This document shows positions 1 through 10,615 of a stretch of DNA of 43,485 nt, piece after piece. Each line of letters opens with the position of its first letter. Within the stretch, counting starts at the first letter, position 1. This DNA is from Nemertoderma westbladi (taxonomy: Eukaryota > Xenacoelomorpha > Nemertodermatida > Nemertodermatidae). The notes under the pieces were generated by a model that saw nothing but the letters and a program-made list of their open reading frames with translations, ran no database searches and was not told the DNA's origin. The translations under genes were made by a program, and so were the position numbers. Location of the stretch: positions 1-43,485 of the forward strand of contig JAUCBJ010005402.1 in the NCBI GenBank assembly GCA_032718475.1. Direction: 5' to 3'.

Positions 1-11
1 ATGCATGGGCA

Positions 12-160
12 TAACAAAGAATCAAAGGCATTGAAGAAATCCACAAATATGTCATGCAAATGTCTGACTCTCTTTATAGACTATTCTTCTAATAATCCAA
101 CGAAGTGCCAGGATTGGCTCAAAGGTACCCCATTCTCATTCCCACGCAATTCCCTCTTTA
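12..160 (-). mobile_element. Inverted fragment of LINE family A (reverse transcriptase segment)
   Basis: The plus strand here resembles the plus strand at about 17063-17210, inside the minus-strand LINE at 15.9-19.7 kb; the shared stretch begins AATCAAAGGC. It is a decayed piece of the reverse transcriptase region, with the LINE sense direction on the minus strand. A second piece of the same family lies at 293-702 in the opposite orientation, so both may come from one insertion with a 5' inversion. It may extend left beyond the window. No usable reading frame remains. Confidence 0.6.
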
Positions 161-292
161 TACAGGATTCCTGATTCGATTTAGCATTATTGAGTTTAAT
201 AATTTTTCATCATCGAAATATGACTAATTCCACGATATGACCGAGCAAAAATAGAAATGGCCTTCTTTGGAACGGGTTTCAGCCGATTAATA

Positions 293-702
293 GGGCTCTA
301 ACTGCTGAGGACACCAAATCTCTGGATGACATATTCACAAGAATGCTACGCCGGTTTCACTGTGTCAAGTACAATGCACACATCTCCAACCAGATACAAT
401 ATAACATTGGAGATGTCTCATTGGTTCCCCCAAGCTTGACACTAGAACAGAGCCGCCTCCGCTTTGCAGGACATTGCGTTCGCCGTGAGGACCAGCTAGT
501 GCATAATCTTGGACTTTGGCAGCCTCATGGAGTGAATAAGCATGGTGGAAAGCCCATCACTTTCTTGAGACGCATCTTAAAGGACACTGGCATTGAAGAT
601 GCGGATGATCTAGCAAATATCATGGGTGATAGGGAGTTGTGGCTGCAAAATTTTTTCGATATACAGCTGCAATGCAGCATGCCGCTCCTAGTAGTAGTTG
701 AG
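293..702 (+). mobile_element. 5'-truncated LINE family A copy, C-terminal RT end plus 3' tail
   Basis: A reading frame open from 343 matches the last ~110 residues of the LINE at 15973-18450. Shared landmarks are HCVKYNAHISNQ, LRFAGHC, GVNKHGG and TFLRRILKDTG, which belong to the region after the reverse transcriptase domain. Homology begins near 293 (GGGCTCTAACTGCTGAGGAC). After about 650 the copy lacks ~30 bp found in the longer one, then rejoins the family 3' end with the small palindrome GCTGCAATGCAGC and a short CCTAGTAGTAG tail. It has no endonuclease and no catalytic RT box, so it is a dead fragment. The frame continues past the homology to 744, but those residues are not part of the family protein. 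Confidence 0.8.
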
Positions 703-1810
703 TCCTTACGGTGGAATCTTAGTGCGGTACGTCTACTAGAATAAGATGGGTAAGTTGAAGGCATCCTCTGCTCTTAAAGTCCGTGTGAGGCACATCAACA
801 CCAGATGCCTATTGGTTTTAATGTCCTCGCTTTTTTTGAAGCAATTAAGACCTCTTTGAATGCTATATCACCAACGGGAAATTCAGAGATTATTTGGTCT
901 GTCACTGTGACACAAGCTTTACATTGTTAATTATCAGTCAGCTGAAATGTTCAATAAACAGAGAAAGACAAGAACTGTAGAAGATAGCCCATAGAAAGCT
1001 CATCAGAAGATGGGTCTTGACCTCAGCCGAATCAAATTACCGATTGTAGATGTTTCCTGGATCCACTCTACCACCAATTAGAGAAAAGAGCTATGGAAAT
1101 AAACGAATGGGTGATGCAAGCCATAACAATTTGGCTCTGTATTATATAGGAATTGTATACTAGCTAATGGGAGGCAGTAATGGAGTTTACACAGATACCA
1201 ATAACTGGAGTTTAACCCATCACGCGATCACATCACTGACTCAATCTATTGGTGGTAAGTTACCGATAAAAAGATTATGTATTTCAGATAAAAGATTTGT
1301 TCATCAAAATATTTGTGTATGAAAATTTGTGTTTTCGCCATTGGTGAGTCAATAGAATCGACCAAGTTGCAGGTATTGTGCTCCCTAAATGAATAGGCTT
1401 TGATACAATGCAGCCATTCTTATTTCCCTGCTCACTCATAAACACTCACCAGCTAGCTACATTGTTATAAACAAACTAATGCTAACAAAAGTTATATTTG
1501 CAAAATAAATAACAAGATTCCCTTATACTCAATGAACAGCAAGTAGGCCTATTAAGTAGGCTTACTATGATTTTGTAATATAAAGATACAAATATTATAT
1601 CTATGTAGCTGAATCGCACGCAATAAATGTAATTTGTTCTTTATTGTGAACTCTTTTCAACATTCACACTCAAACACTCACACTCACACATTCCAAATCG
1701 TGAACGGTTGGTTGGTACGTTGTTCCAAAATTGATATTTGTATTCTTTGTTCCAATGGGTTAAAATGTTATTTGAATGCTTGTTTGCGAATTTTTTTTAT
1801 CATAATTGCA
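703..1810. other. No gene recognised
   Basis: AT-rich sequence with frequent stop codons in all frames and no recognisable domain. A weak inverted match (GACTCAATCTATTGG near 1238 and CCATTGGTGAGTCAATAG near 1339) is the only structure noticed. A TAGGCCTA-type palindrome occurs near 1546. Confidence 0.5.
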
Positions 1811-2690
1811 AACTTTGTTCCTATAGTTACGATCTTTGTTCCATTAGTTCCAAACTTTGTTCCTATAGTTACGATCTTTGTTCCATTAGTTACAAACTTT
1901 GTTCCTATAGTTACGATCTTTGTTCCATTAGTTACGATCTTTGTTCCATTAGTTCCAAACTTTGTTCCTATAGTTACGATCTTTGTTCCATTAGTTCCAA
2001 ACTTTGTTCCTATAGTTACGATCTTTGTTCCATTAGTTCCAAACTTTGTTCCTATAGTTACGATCTTTGTTCCATTAGTTCCAAACTTTGTTCCTATAGT
2101 TACGATCTTTGTTCCATTAGTTCCAAACTTTGTTCCTATAGTTACGATCTTTGTTCCATTAGATACAAACTTTGTTCCTATAGTTACGATCTTTGTTCCA
2201 TTAGATACAAACTTTGTTCCTATAGTTACGATCTTTGTTCCATTAGTTACAAACTTTGTTCCTATAGTTACGATCTTTGTTCCATTAGTTCCAAACTTTG
2301 TTCCTATAGTTACGATCTTTGTTCCATTAGTTCCAAACTTTGTTCCTATAGTTACGATCTTTGTTCCATTAGTTCCAAACTTTGTTCCTATAGTTACGAT
2401 CTTTGTTCCATTAGTTCCAAACTTTGTTCCTATAGTTACGATCTTTGTTCCATTAGTTCCAAACTTTGTTCCTATAGTTACGATCTTTGTTCCATTAGTT
2501 CCAAACTTTGTTCCTATAGTTACGATCTTTGTTCCATTAGTTACAAACTTTGTTCCTATAGTTACGATCTTTGTTCCATTAGATACAAACTTTGTTCCTA
2601 TAGTTACGATCTTTGTTCCATTAGATACAAACTTTGTTCCTATAGTTACGATCTTTGTTCCATTAGTTATAAACTCTGTTCCAATACAGT
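1811..2690. repeat. 42-bp minisatellite, about 20 copies
   Basis: Each 42-bp unit is two diverged 21-bp halves. One half reads TTTGTTCCTATAGTTACGA plus TC; the other starts TTTGTTCCATTAGTTCC and ends AAAC. The second half varies at one spot (GTTCC, GTTAC or GATAC). A run of GATAC, GATAC, GTTAC units near 2160-2250 is echoed by GTTAC, GATAC, GATAC near 2540-2640. One 21-bp half is duplicated alone near 1930. The period is divisible by three, so all these frames stay open on both strands (a 14-residue repeat such as FVPIVTIFVPLVPN). I do not regard any of them as a gene. Confidence 0.95.
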
Positions 2691-3280
2691 GTGAGGTGAG
2701 ACATACGAGGTGAGATGTATGGTACATGTATATAGACTACGTATACAAAGTACCCATTCAAAATTCATATATATTCATATTAGCAGAGCGTTCCAATTTT
2801 TAATACCGTTAAATTAAAGTATCAATTTCAAAGGATTTACAATTCGGGGGGTAAAAGTTTGAAGCACGAACTCTGGTGTATCTTGAAATGTACGTGACGA
2901 GTCCAATTAAAGAAGGAATGCATCTATGGTTCATCGTTAAACAAATAATACTGCCGAACACAATGGCAAATAGTAAAATAAATCAAAATATTTGGAATGT
3001 ACTGTAAACCAACCTGCCTTTGTTAAATATTTATTATGAAAGAAAATTGGATATTAGTATTTTCGTATTTTGGATAATTAGCTTAGTATTATTTTTGAGA
3101 ATTACAAACAATAAGATGCAACAAGATTACACGTTAGTGGGGTCTTCGCGTAGCACGAGACTCAGTCGGCTGTAATCCGATTACTTATTTGTATTTACAA
3201 TACACCGCATGGGAGTTGGTACGCAAAATTATTTATAATGGGCCTTAATGTTCATAGGTCTTTTCTACTAAATTTCATAT
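2691..3280. other. No gene recognised
   Basis: AT-rich, no open frame of note and no recognised repeat. It lies beyond the predicted 3' end of the minus-strand host gene. Confidence 0.5.
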
Positions 3281-3640
3281 GACCACGTTTGGTTTAATTC
3301 CATCAATGATTAGCCGACTTATTTCAGTTTTTATCACAAGTCTGAAACTACCGACTGACAGACTGTCTCATTTTTGACCAAACTGCAGATCCTTTCTAAT
3401 CTTTCTGCGGACTGCATACTGTAAAGTGTACATACCAAGTTTGGTTTAATTTCAGCAATGATTGGCCCCGACTTATTTCGGTTTTTATCAAAAATCTGAA
3501 AATACCAGTATAACAGACAGACTGTATAATTTTTGACCAAACTTCAGAATCTTTCTAATCCTTTCATAGTCGACATGTTTACCAAATTTGGTTTAATTTC
3601 ATCAAAGAATGACCGAATTATTTGCAATAAAAAATTAGAC
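3281..3640. repeat. Three decayed tandem copies of a ~150-bp repeat
   Basis: Copies start near 3281, 3436 and 3580. Each opens with a variant of ACCAAGTTTGGTTTAATTTC, followed by ATCAATGATT and CGACTTATTTC-like text, then a variant of TTTTTGACCAAACTTCAGA with TCTTTCTAAT. Spacing is about 155 and 145 bp and the copies differ at many sites. The short open frames across it are not conserved between copies, so this is an old non-coding tandem repeat or a decayed mobile element. Confidence 0.7.
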
Positions 3641-4500
3641 GACGACAGGCAACTCATTAAGGGTACCCCTATGCTAAGGCTTCGCTCACTTTGTGGCTCG
3701 CCCCACAAGAACAACATAATACAAACAACAAGCTGAAAAAAAGTATGACAACTTGAAGTAAAAAAAATGATAGTAATAGTCGTAAAATGCAGTAGGTATG
3801 CCTACTTAAGATACAATTGCAACTGAAATCTAATTTTATTTTATAAATAAATTTTATTTTATAAATCAATTCTAATAATTACAAATTTTTATTCCCGTTT
3901 CTTTACATTTGTGAGAACATACACGGCCTAATCTTAATGAGATCGCATGTAATTTGGAACACGGATAGTTTAATCTCCATCCTTATTGGTGTGGTGTGTG
4001 AGGCAAAATATTCATTTTCGAATTCAATATACATGTAGGCCTACAGTATCTCACAGATTTGAATCCTTGCATGATCAGTTTTTCATCCATATACAAACGA
4101 ATCAATAGAAGGTTGAAGAATAACCGCAGTACGACTGGTGCAATATCGTCGGAGACACATTTTCAAACGAGTTAAAGAATGAAAGCGAAAATTATAATTC
4201 TCGAATCACCCACAGAGATGTCGGGATAGCAAACTGTTTTTGTTTCAAATTTAAAACAATGTCATTACGATTTATATAAAAATTTAGGGTGGAGGGGCGC
4301 GCTGAATTATGACAATCCAGAACATGTTTATATACAATATCGTGCTTTCTTCTGCTAATACACAACAAACAACCCGGCAAAATGTCATCCACTAATTCAT
4401 ACTGTAGATATTGATAGGTCCAATTCCGGTAGCACACATAGTTGAGGTCGTCTAACTTGTTCCTTGCGTTGTTATGTGTTTGTAGAGGATTCCATGATAA
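3641..4500. other. No gene recognised (possible 3' flank of host gene)
   Basis: AT-rich sequence, including a TTTTATTTTATAAATAAA-like low-complexity patch near 3835-3865. An 81-residue minus-strand frame at 4192-4437 has no recognised domain and no supporting splice sites. It may be 3' untranslated sequence of the gene ending at 4507. Confidence 0.4.
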
Positions 4501-4506
4501 TTTATT
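4501..4506 (-). terminator. Possible polyadenylation signal AATAAA
   Basis: On the minus strand AATAAA follows directly after the TAA stop of the host-gene terminal exon. This is closer to the stop than usual, and several other AATAAA hexamers lie further downstream in the AT-rich 3.8-3.9 kb stretch. Which one is used cannot be decided from sequence. Confidence 0.25.
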
Positions 4507-4604
4507 TTAATCGCCAAACACCATCTTAGTAAACTGACCGATAGATATCTTATCCCTGACTGATAACTCATCAGTGTCACTGATATCCTGTTGCGCCGTC
4601 AAAC
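4507..4604 (-). CDS. Candidate terminal exon of an unidentified host gene
   Basis: On the minus strand a 3' splice site (TTTCCTTAG before GTTTGACGG) opens a 98-base exon that runs to a TAA at 4507. It encodes about 32 residues ending in KISIGQFTKMVFGD. It needs one base from the preceding exon, and the exon at 4741-5047 ends with exactly one spare base, so the junction is in phase. The peptide is acidic and polar (QQDISDTDELS) with no domain I recognise. The intron between the two exons would be 136 bases, short but plausible. This is a splice-site prediction without transcript support. Confidence 0.5.
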
Positions 4605-4740
4605 CTAAGGAAATAGGCCTATACATCAAGAAAAATATAGCATCATCAATAATGCACAGGATATAAAAGGAAAAGGAATATAGAATTTGAGGAATAAAAC
4701 TAGTTGATAAATCGGCTATGCAAGTCAAATGTAAGGTTAC

Positions 4741-5047
4741 CTCGATCACTAGCATCCAGAACGTTATCGCGATTATTAGTGACATCTACGCCAGCAATCT
4801 CGAGGTCCTCAGACGAACGACTCCCATCAGCCCTGGTACCCAGGTACGAGTCTCTGGCTTCATGATAAACTTCATTGACCTTCTCATCAACCACCCGGGT
4901 GGTCTCCTCTAGGATCTGTTTCTCAATAACGTCCTCTTGTTTATCCAGGTCGGTAATTTCCTGCTCACTTCGGGCTGATTCTCCCAAGGTTACCAAACTA
5001 CTCCTCAATATCTCCCGTTCAATAATCTGTTCCGATCTATCCAAATC
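4741..5047 (-). CDS. Candidate internal exon of the host gene, acidic coiled-coil-like
   Basis: The exon is bounded by a 3' splice site ending GATTCAG (just upstream of 5047) and a 5' splice site GAG|GTAACC at 4741. It encodes about 102 residues, very rich in Glu, Asp, Arg and Ser. An internal duplication is visible: DLDRSEQIIEREIL is followed about 32 residues later by DLDKQEDVIEKQIL, with heptad-like hydrophobic spacing that suggests a charged helix. The entry phase is 0, matching the exit phase of the exon at 10467-10615. The exit phase is 1, matching the terminal exon. I do not recognise the family; it could be a cytoplasmic or nuclear disordered region. A long hairpin element begins 36 bp away in the upstream intron. 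Confidence 0.55.
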
Positions 5048-5082
5048 CTGAATCATGTTTCGGGGAAATTAATTGAACTAAC

Positions 5083-5798
5083 TTAACAAATATTTATTAA
5101 AAAATAAATATGACACCATGACCTACAACTATAGATACGACCCGCCAAGTCGATGCAAAACTCCTAAACTTAATGGGCCAGTTATTACTCTTAGTTAGAT
5201 ACCCTGAAACAATATGTCTAGAAGTCAATATGTCGAAAGTACTTAGCAAAACTAAAATTGTGTCCTCTTTCAGATGAGGCAAATAAAATTTAAATAGCTC
5301 CAGTAGTTTTAGAGTTATGGGTAGTTCCTGGCATCCATGTCAGGACATGAACATAACTACTCAAGATGCGACTCCCTCTCAAGACTTTGGTTTAGCCAAC
5401 CATAATATTATTCTTTAGTGTGTTGCATTCATTATTAACAATCGAAAGTGAGATCGGAAGTCAAAACACCGATATGAGACAGAAAATTGTTATTAATAAT
5501 GAATTCAACACACCAAATAATCATAATATGGTTATATCAAGGTCTTTAAAGATAAGGGTACTCAATAACTCGTAAACTACTGCAGCTATGTAATTTTTAT
5601 TAGCCTCATCTCAAAGAGGACATAATTTTCGTTAGTGCGAAGTACTATCAACGCGCTGGACCTATTGTTTATGGGATTTTAAGTAAGATAAAGAACTGGC
5701 CCACTAAATTTAGGAGCATTGCAGCAGCTTGGCGGTGACACCTCTGAGAAAACTACATTTTGTATATAAATTTTTTCGATAAATAACATTGTTGTTAA
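5083..5798. mobile_element. Long hairpin (MITE/foldback-like) element
   Basis: The two ends are imperfect inverted copies. TTAACAAATATTTATT at the left pairs with the run ending TTGTTAA at the right. Internally CTTAATGGGCCAGTTATTAC (near 5170) pairs with GAACTGGCCCACTAAATTTA (near 5695), and an inner stem joins CCATAATATTATT near 5400 to AATCATAATATGG near 5520 around a centre at about 5460. Arms are ~300 bp with many mismatches and no coding capacity. This fits a non-autonomous DNA element or an old foldback in the host-gene intron. No target-site duplication could be fixed. Confidence 0.65.
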
Positions 5799-6170
5799 AT
5801 TTTACCTATTACACCGCACGGATAATGCCACAGGTAAATTAAAGCAAATTACTAATTCGCAAATTAAATTAAATTACTACAGTACTGAAGAGCGTCTTTA
5901 GGAACTTTGTTGTGTGGGTTAACTAAATATGCGGTTTACATCGCATCCATAGAGATTCTATCAATATATAAGTTGATAGCAAACATTACAACATTACACT
6001 GAAATTACAATAAACAATTATGTCGTTTATTTCAATACTTTATTCACGTCCCTCGATCAAGTTCAATAACTCGCTGCGATGACGACTTTGGAAGACTAGT
6101 AAATATAGTCTGCATTATTTGTTATATTTGCTTTTATCAGTAATTGTTTCATTTGTGGGGAATCTTAATA
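5799..6170. other. No gene recognised (predicted intron)
   Basis: AT-rich sequence between the hairpin element and the 30-bp-repeat element. No open frame, domain or repeat was seen. Confidence 0.5.
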
Positions 6171-6174
6171 GTGA

Positions 6175-9100
6175 AATTAGGAAAACAATAGCAACGAATT
6201 TAAATTTTACTTTAATCCATCAACACAACAATTAGTACAGACAGTAAATCCAACACAACAATTAGTACAGACAGTAAATCCAACACAACAATTAGTACAG
6301 ACAGTAAATCCAACACAACAATTAGTACAGACAGTAAATCCAACACAACAATTAGTACAGACAGTAAATCCAACACAACAATTAGTACAGACAGTAAATC
6401 CAACACAACAATTAGTACAGACAGTAAATCCAACACAACAATTAGTACAGACAGTAAATCCAACACAACAATTAGTACAGACAGTAAATCCAACACAACA
6501 ATTAGTACAGACAGTAAATCCAACACAACAATTAGTACAGACAGTAAATCCAACACAACAATTAGTACAGACAGTAAATCCAACACAACAATTAGTACAG
6601 ACAGTAAATCCAACACAACAATTAGTACAGACAGTAAATCCAACACAACAATTAGTACAGACAGTAAATCCAACACAACAATTAGTACAGACAGTAAATC
6701 CAACACAACAATTAGTACAGACAGTAAATCCAACACAACAATTAGTACAGACAGTAAATCCACCACAACAATTAGTACAGACAGTAAATCCAACACCACA
6801 ATTAGTACAGACAGTAAATCCAACACAACAATTAGTACAGACAGTAAATCCAACACAACAATTAGTACAGACAGTAAATCCAACACAACAATTAGTACAG
6901 ACAGTAAATCCAACACAACAATTAGTACAGACAGTAAATCCACCACAACAATTAGTACAGACAGTAAATCCAACACAACAATTAGTACAGACAGTAAATC
7001 CAACACAACAATTAGTACAGACAGTAAATCCAACACAACAATTAGTACAGACAGTAAATCCAACACAACAATTAGTACAGACAGTAAATCCAACACAACA
7101 ATTAGTACAGACAGTAAATCCAACACAACAATTAGTACAGACAGTAAATCCAACACAACAATTAGTACAGACAGTAAATCCAACACAACAATTAGTACAG
7201 ACAGTAAATCCAACACAACAATTAGTACAGACAGTAAATCCAACACGACAATTAGTACAGACAGTAAATCCAACACGACAATTAGTACAGACAGTAAATC
7301 CAACACAACAATTAGTACAGACAGTAAATCCAACACAACAATTAGTACAGACAGTAAATCCAACACAACAATTAGTACAGACAGTAAATCCAACACAACA
7401 ATTAGTACAGACAGTAAATCCACCACAACAATTAGTAGACAGTAAATCCAACACAACAATTAGTACAGACAGTAAATCCAACACAACAATTAGTACAGAG
7501 AGTAAATCCAACACAACAATTAGTACAGACAGTAAATCCAACACAACAATTAGTACAGACAGTAAATCCAACACAACAATTAGAACAGACAGTAAATCCA
7601 ACACAACAATTAGTACAGACAGTAAATCCAACACAACAATTAGTACAGACAGTAAATCCAACACAACAATTAGTACAGGCAGTAAATCCACCACAACAAT
7701 TAGTACAGACAGTAAATCCAACACAACAATTAGTACAGACAGTAAATCCAACACAACAATTAGTACAGACAGTAAATCCAACACAACAATTAGTACAGAC
7801 AGTAAATCCAACACAACAATTAGTACAGACAGTAAATCCAACACAACAATTAGTACAGACAGTAAATCCAACACAACAATTAGTACAGACAGTAAATCCA
7901 ACACAACAATTAGTACAGACAGTAAATCCAACACAACAATTAGTACAGACAGTAAATCCAACACAACAATTACAGTAGTACAGACAGTAAATCCAACACA
8001 ACAATTAGTACAGACAGTAAATCCAACACAACAATTACAGTAGTACAGACAGTAAATCCAACACAACAATTAGTACAGACAGTAAATCCAACACAACAAT
8101 TAGTACAGACAGTAAATCCAACACAACAATTAGTACAGACAGTAAATCCAACACAACAATTAGTACAGACAGTAAATCCAACACAACAATTAGTACAGAC
8201 AGTAAATCCAACACAACAATTAGTACAGACAGTAAATCCAACACAACAATTAGTACAGACAGTAAATCCAACACAACAATTAGTACAGACAGTAAATCCA
8301 ACACCACAATTAGTACAGACAGTAAATCCAACACAACAATTAGTACAGACAGTAAATCCAACACAACAATTAGTACAGACAGTAAATCCAACACAACAAT
8401 TAGTACAGACAGTAAATCCAACACAACAATTAGTACAGACAGTAAATCCACCACAACAATTAGTACAGACAGTAAATCCAACACAACAATTAGTACAGAC
8501 AGTAAATCCAACACAACAATTAGTACAGACAGTAAATCCAACACAACAATTAGTACAGACAGTAAATCCAACACAACAATTAGTACAGACAGTAAATCCA
8601 ACACAACAATTAGTACAGACAGTAAATCCAACACAACAATTAGTACAGACAGTAAATCCAACACAACAATTAGTACAGACTGTAAATCCAACACAACAAT
8701 TAGTACAGACAGTAAATCCAACACAACAATTAGTACAGACAGTAAATCCAACACGACAATTAGTACAGACAGTAAATCCAACACGACAATTAGTACAGAC
8801 AGTAAATCCAACACAACAATTAGTACAGACAGTAAATCCAACACAACAATTAGTACAGACAGTAAATCCAACACAACAATTAGTACAGACAGTAAATCCA
8901 ACACAACAATTAGTACAGACAGTAAATCCACCACAACAATTAGTAGACAGTAAATCCAACACAACAATTAGTACAGACAGTAAATCCAACACAACAATTA
9001 GTACAGAGAGTAAATCCAACACAACAATTAGTACAGACAGTAAATCCAACACAACAATTAGTACAGACAGTAAATCCAACACAACAATTAGAACAGACAG

Positions 9101-10031
9101 TAAATCCAACACAACAATTAGTACAGACAGTAAATCCAACACAACAATTAGTACAGACAGTAAATCCAACACAACAATTAGTACAGACAGTAAATCCACC
9201 ACAACAATTAGTATAGACAGTAAATCCAACACAACAATTAGTACAGACAGTAAATCCAACACAACAATTAGTACAGACAGTAAATCCAACACAACAATTA
9301 GTACAGACAGTAAATCCAACACAACAATTAGTACAGACAGTAAATCCAACACAACAATTAGTACAGACAGTAAATCCAACACAACAATTAGTACAAACAG
9401 TAAATCCAACACAACAATTAGTACAGACAGTAAATCCAACACAACAATTAGTACAGACAGTAAATCCAACACAACAATTACAGTAGTACAGACAGTAAAT
9501 CCAACACAACAATTAGTACAGACAGTAAATCCAACACAACAATTACAGTAGTACAGACAGTAAATCCAACACAACAATTAGTACAGACAGTAAATCCAAC
9601 ACAACAATTAGTACAGACAGTAAATCCAACACAACAATTAGTACAGACAGTAAATCCAACACAACAATTAGTACAGACAGTAAATCCAACACAACAATTA
9701 GTACAGACAGTAAATCCAACACAACAATTAGTACAGACAGTAAATCCAACACAACAATTAGTACAGACAGTAAATCCAACACAACAATTAGTACAGACAA
9801 ATCCAACACAACAATTAGTACAGACAGTAAATCCAACACAACAATTAGTACAGACAGTAAATCCAACACAACAATTAGTACAGACAGTAAATCCAACACA
9901 ACAATTAGTACAGACAGTAAATCCAACACGACGATTCGGGTCCAGCAGGCACCATTATCAAGCGAACTAAAGTAAGGCAAAATACAGACTGACAAATATA
10001 ATACAACGGAGAATAATTAACCGAATTTTCT
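6175..10031 (+). mobile_element. Dispersed repeat element with an expanded 30-bp tandem core
   Basis: Unique flanks enclose the tandem array. The left end (ATTAGGAAAACAATAGCA, near 6178) and the right end (GGGTCCAGCAGGCACCATTA into ATAATTAACCGAATT, 9938-10031) both recur, inverted and in the matching order, at 10242-10438 around a single monomer. The array is therefore the core of a defined element and not a free satellite. No protein gene is carried: the long minus-strand frames are repeats such as VLIVVLDLLS produced by the 30-bp period. The class is unknown. Terminal segments around a variable tandem core recall non-autonomous elements of marine invertebrates, but that assignment is inference. 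Confidence 0.7.
6222..9927. repeat. 30-bp minisatellite, about 124 copies, with a 1508-bp higher-order repeat
   Basis: The monomer runs ACAGTAAATCCAACACAACA then ATTAGTACAG. Variant monomers are rare and act as markers. ACACCACAAT occurs near 6797 and 8305, ACACGACAAT near 7247 and 8755, TAGAACAG near 7581 and 9089, a shortened ATTAGTAGACAG near 7435 and 8943, and the lengthened ATTACAGTAGTAC near 7970/8036 and 9478/9544. Every pair is 1508 bp apart, so a 50-monomer block has been duplicated in tandem. A few differences are private to one copy, for example near 6763, 7679, 8682 and 9213. A further short monomer occurs near 9798. Confidence 0.97.
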
Positions 10032-10241
10032 CTCTTGCAGCTCAACAAGTTCCTAATAACCTTATCCGGATTCAGCGACGGAGGCAACTGGGTTCGGCGT
10101 AGGTAAGACAGTTTGTTTGTGTGTCTCTTCAACCATACTTTACCTAACAATTTAGTACGTTTACTGACTTCTGACTAGTCGACTACAGTCGAACCGACTA
10201 GTCGCCTCGGAAAGCGTACAGTGCGAGAACGCAAACTGTTC
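10032..10241. other. Spacer between the inverted element copies
   Basis: About 210 bp of unique sequence separates the large element from its small inverted copy. It holds a local palindromic cluster (GACTAGTCGACTACAGTCG with CCGACTAGTCG, near 10175-10205) and no gene. Confidence 0.5.
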
Positions 10242-10438
10242 CAATTCGGTTAATTATTCTCCGTTGTATTATATTTGTCAGTCTGTATTTTGCCTTACTT
10301 TACTTCGCTTGATAATGGTGCCTGCTGGACCCGAAACATCGTGTTGGATTTACTGTCTGTACTACTGTAATTGTTGTTATTTGATTAAAATGAAATTTAA
10401 ATGCGTTGTAATTGCTATTGTTTTCCTAATTTGCTTTT
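10242..10438 (-). mobile_element. Short, inverted copy of the 30-bp-repeat element with one monomer
   Basis: Read on the minus strand this ~195-bp segment contains the same left end (ATTAGGAAAACAATAGCA), a single monomer-like stretch with the ATTACAGTAGTACAG variant, and the same right end (GGTCCAGCAGGCACCATTAT to TTAACCGAATT). Homology stops abruptly at 10242 and about 10438, which defines the element ends. It shows the unexpanded form of the element, and with the large copy it forms an inverted pair 210 bp apart. Confidence 0.75.
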
Positions 10439-10466
10439 ATGTTATATAAAAATATTAAAGGTTTAC

Positions 10467-10615
10467 CTCGTTTAAATCTTCATTAGTAGCGTCATTGGAA
10501 CCGGTTCTAGAAACTCTCAGGTCACCAGTATATCCCATATTTGGTTCAGCGACACCGCCATACTCTCTGTTAAGCATTTCTCCTGTATACCAATCCGTTC
10601 TTATATCTCCTCCAT
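10467..10615 (-). CDS. Candidate internal exon of the host gene
   Basis: On the minus strand a pyrimidine-rich 3' splice site (GTTTTTTACTCAG) leads into 149 bases that end at a 5' splice site GAG|GTAAAC. The exon encodes about 49 residues with one borrowed base, including TDWYTGEMLNREYGG, NMGYTGDLRVSR and TNEDLNE. Entry phase 1 matches the predicted exit of the exon at 12433-12709, and exit phase 0 matches the entry of the exon at 4741-5047. The peptide is polar and acidic; no domain is recognised. Confidence 0.55.

Noticed and set aside
1634-2727. Three overlapping ~320-360-codon frames on both strands
   Set aside because: All are translations of the 42-bp minisatellite.
4192-4437. 81-residue minus-strand frame
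   Set aside because: Downstream of the predicted host-gene stop, no splice support and no domain.
6222-9927. CRISPR-like regular repeats
   Set aside because: Monomers abut directly with no unique spacers, and the context is eukaryotic.
6207-9995. Long minus-strand open frames of VLIVVLDLLS / CVGFTVCTN repeats (up to ~620 codons)
   Set aside because: They are read-throughs of the 30-bp array in different frames; the period is divisible by three and there are no domains or independent start and stop signals.
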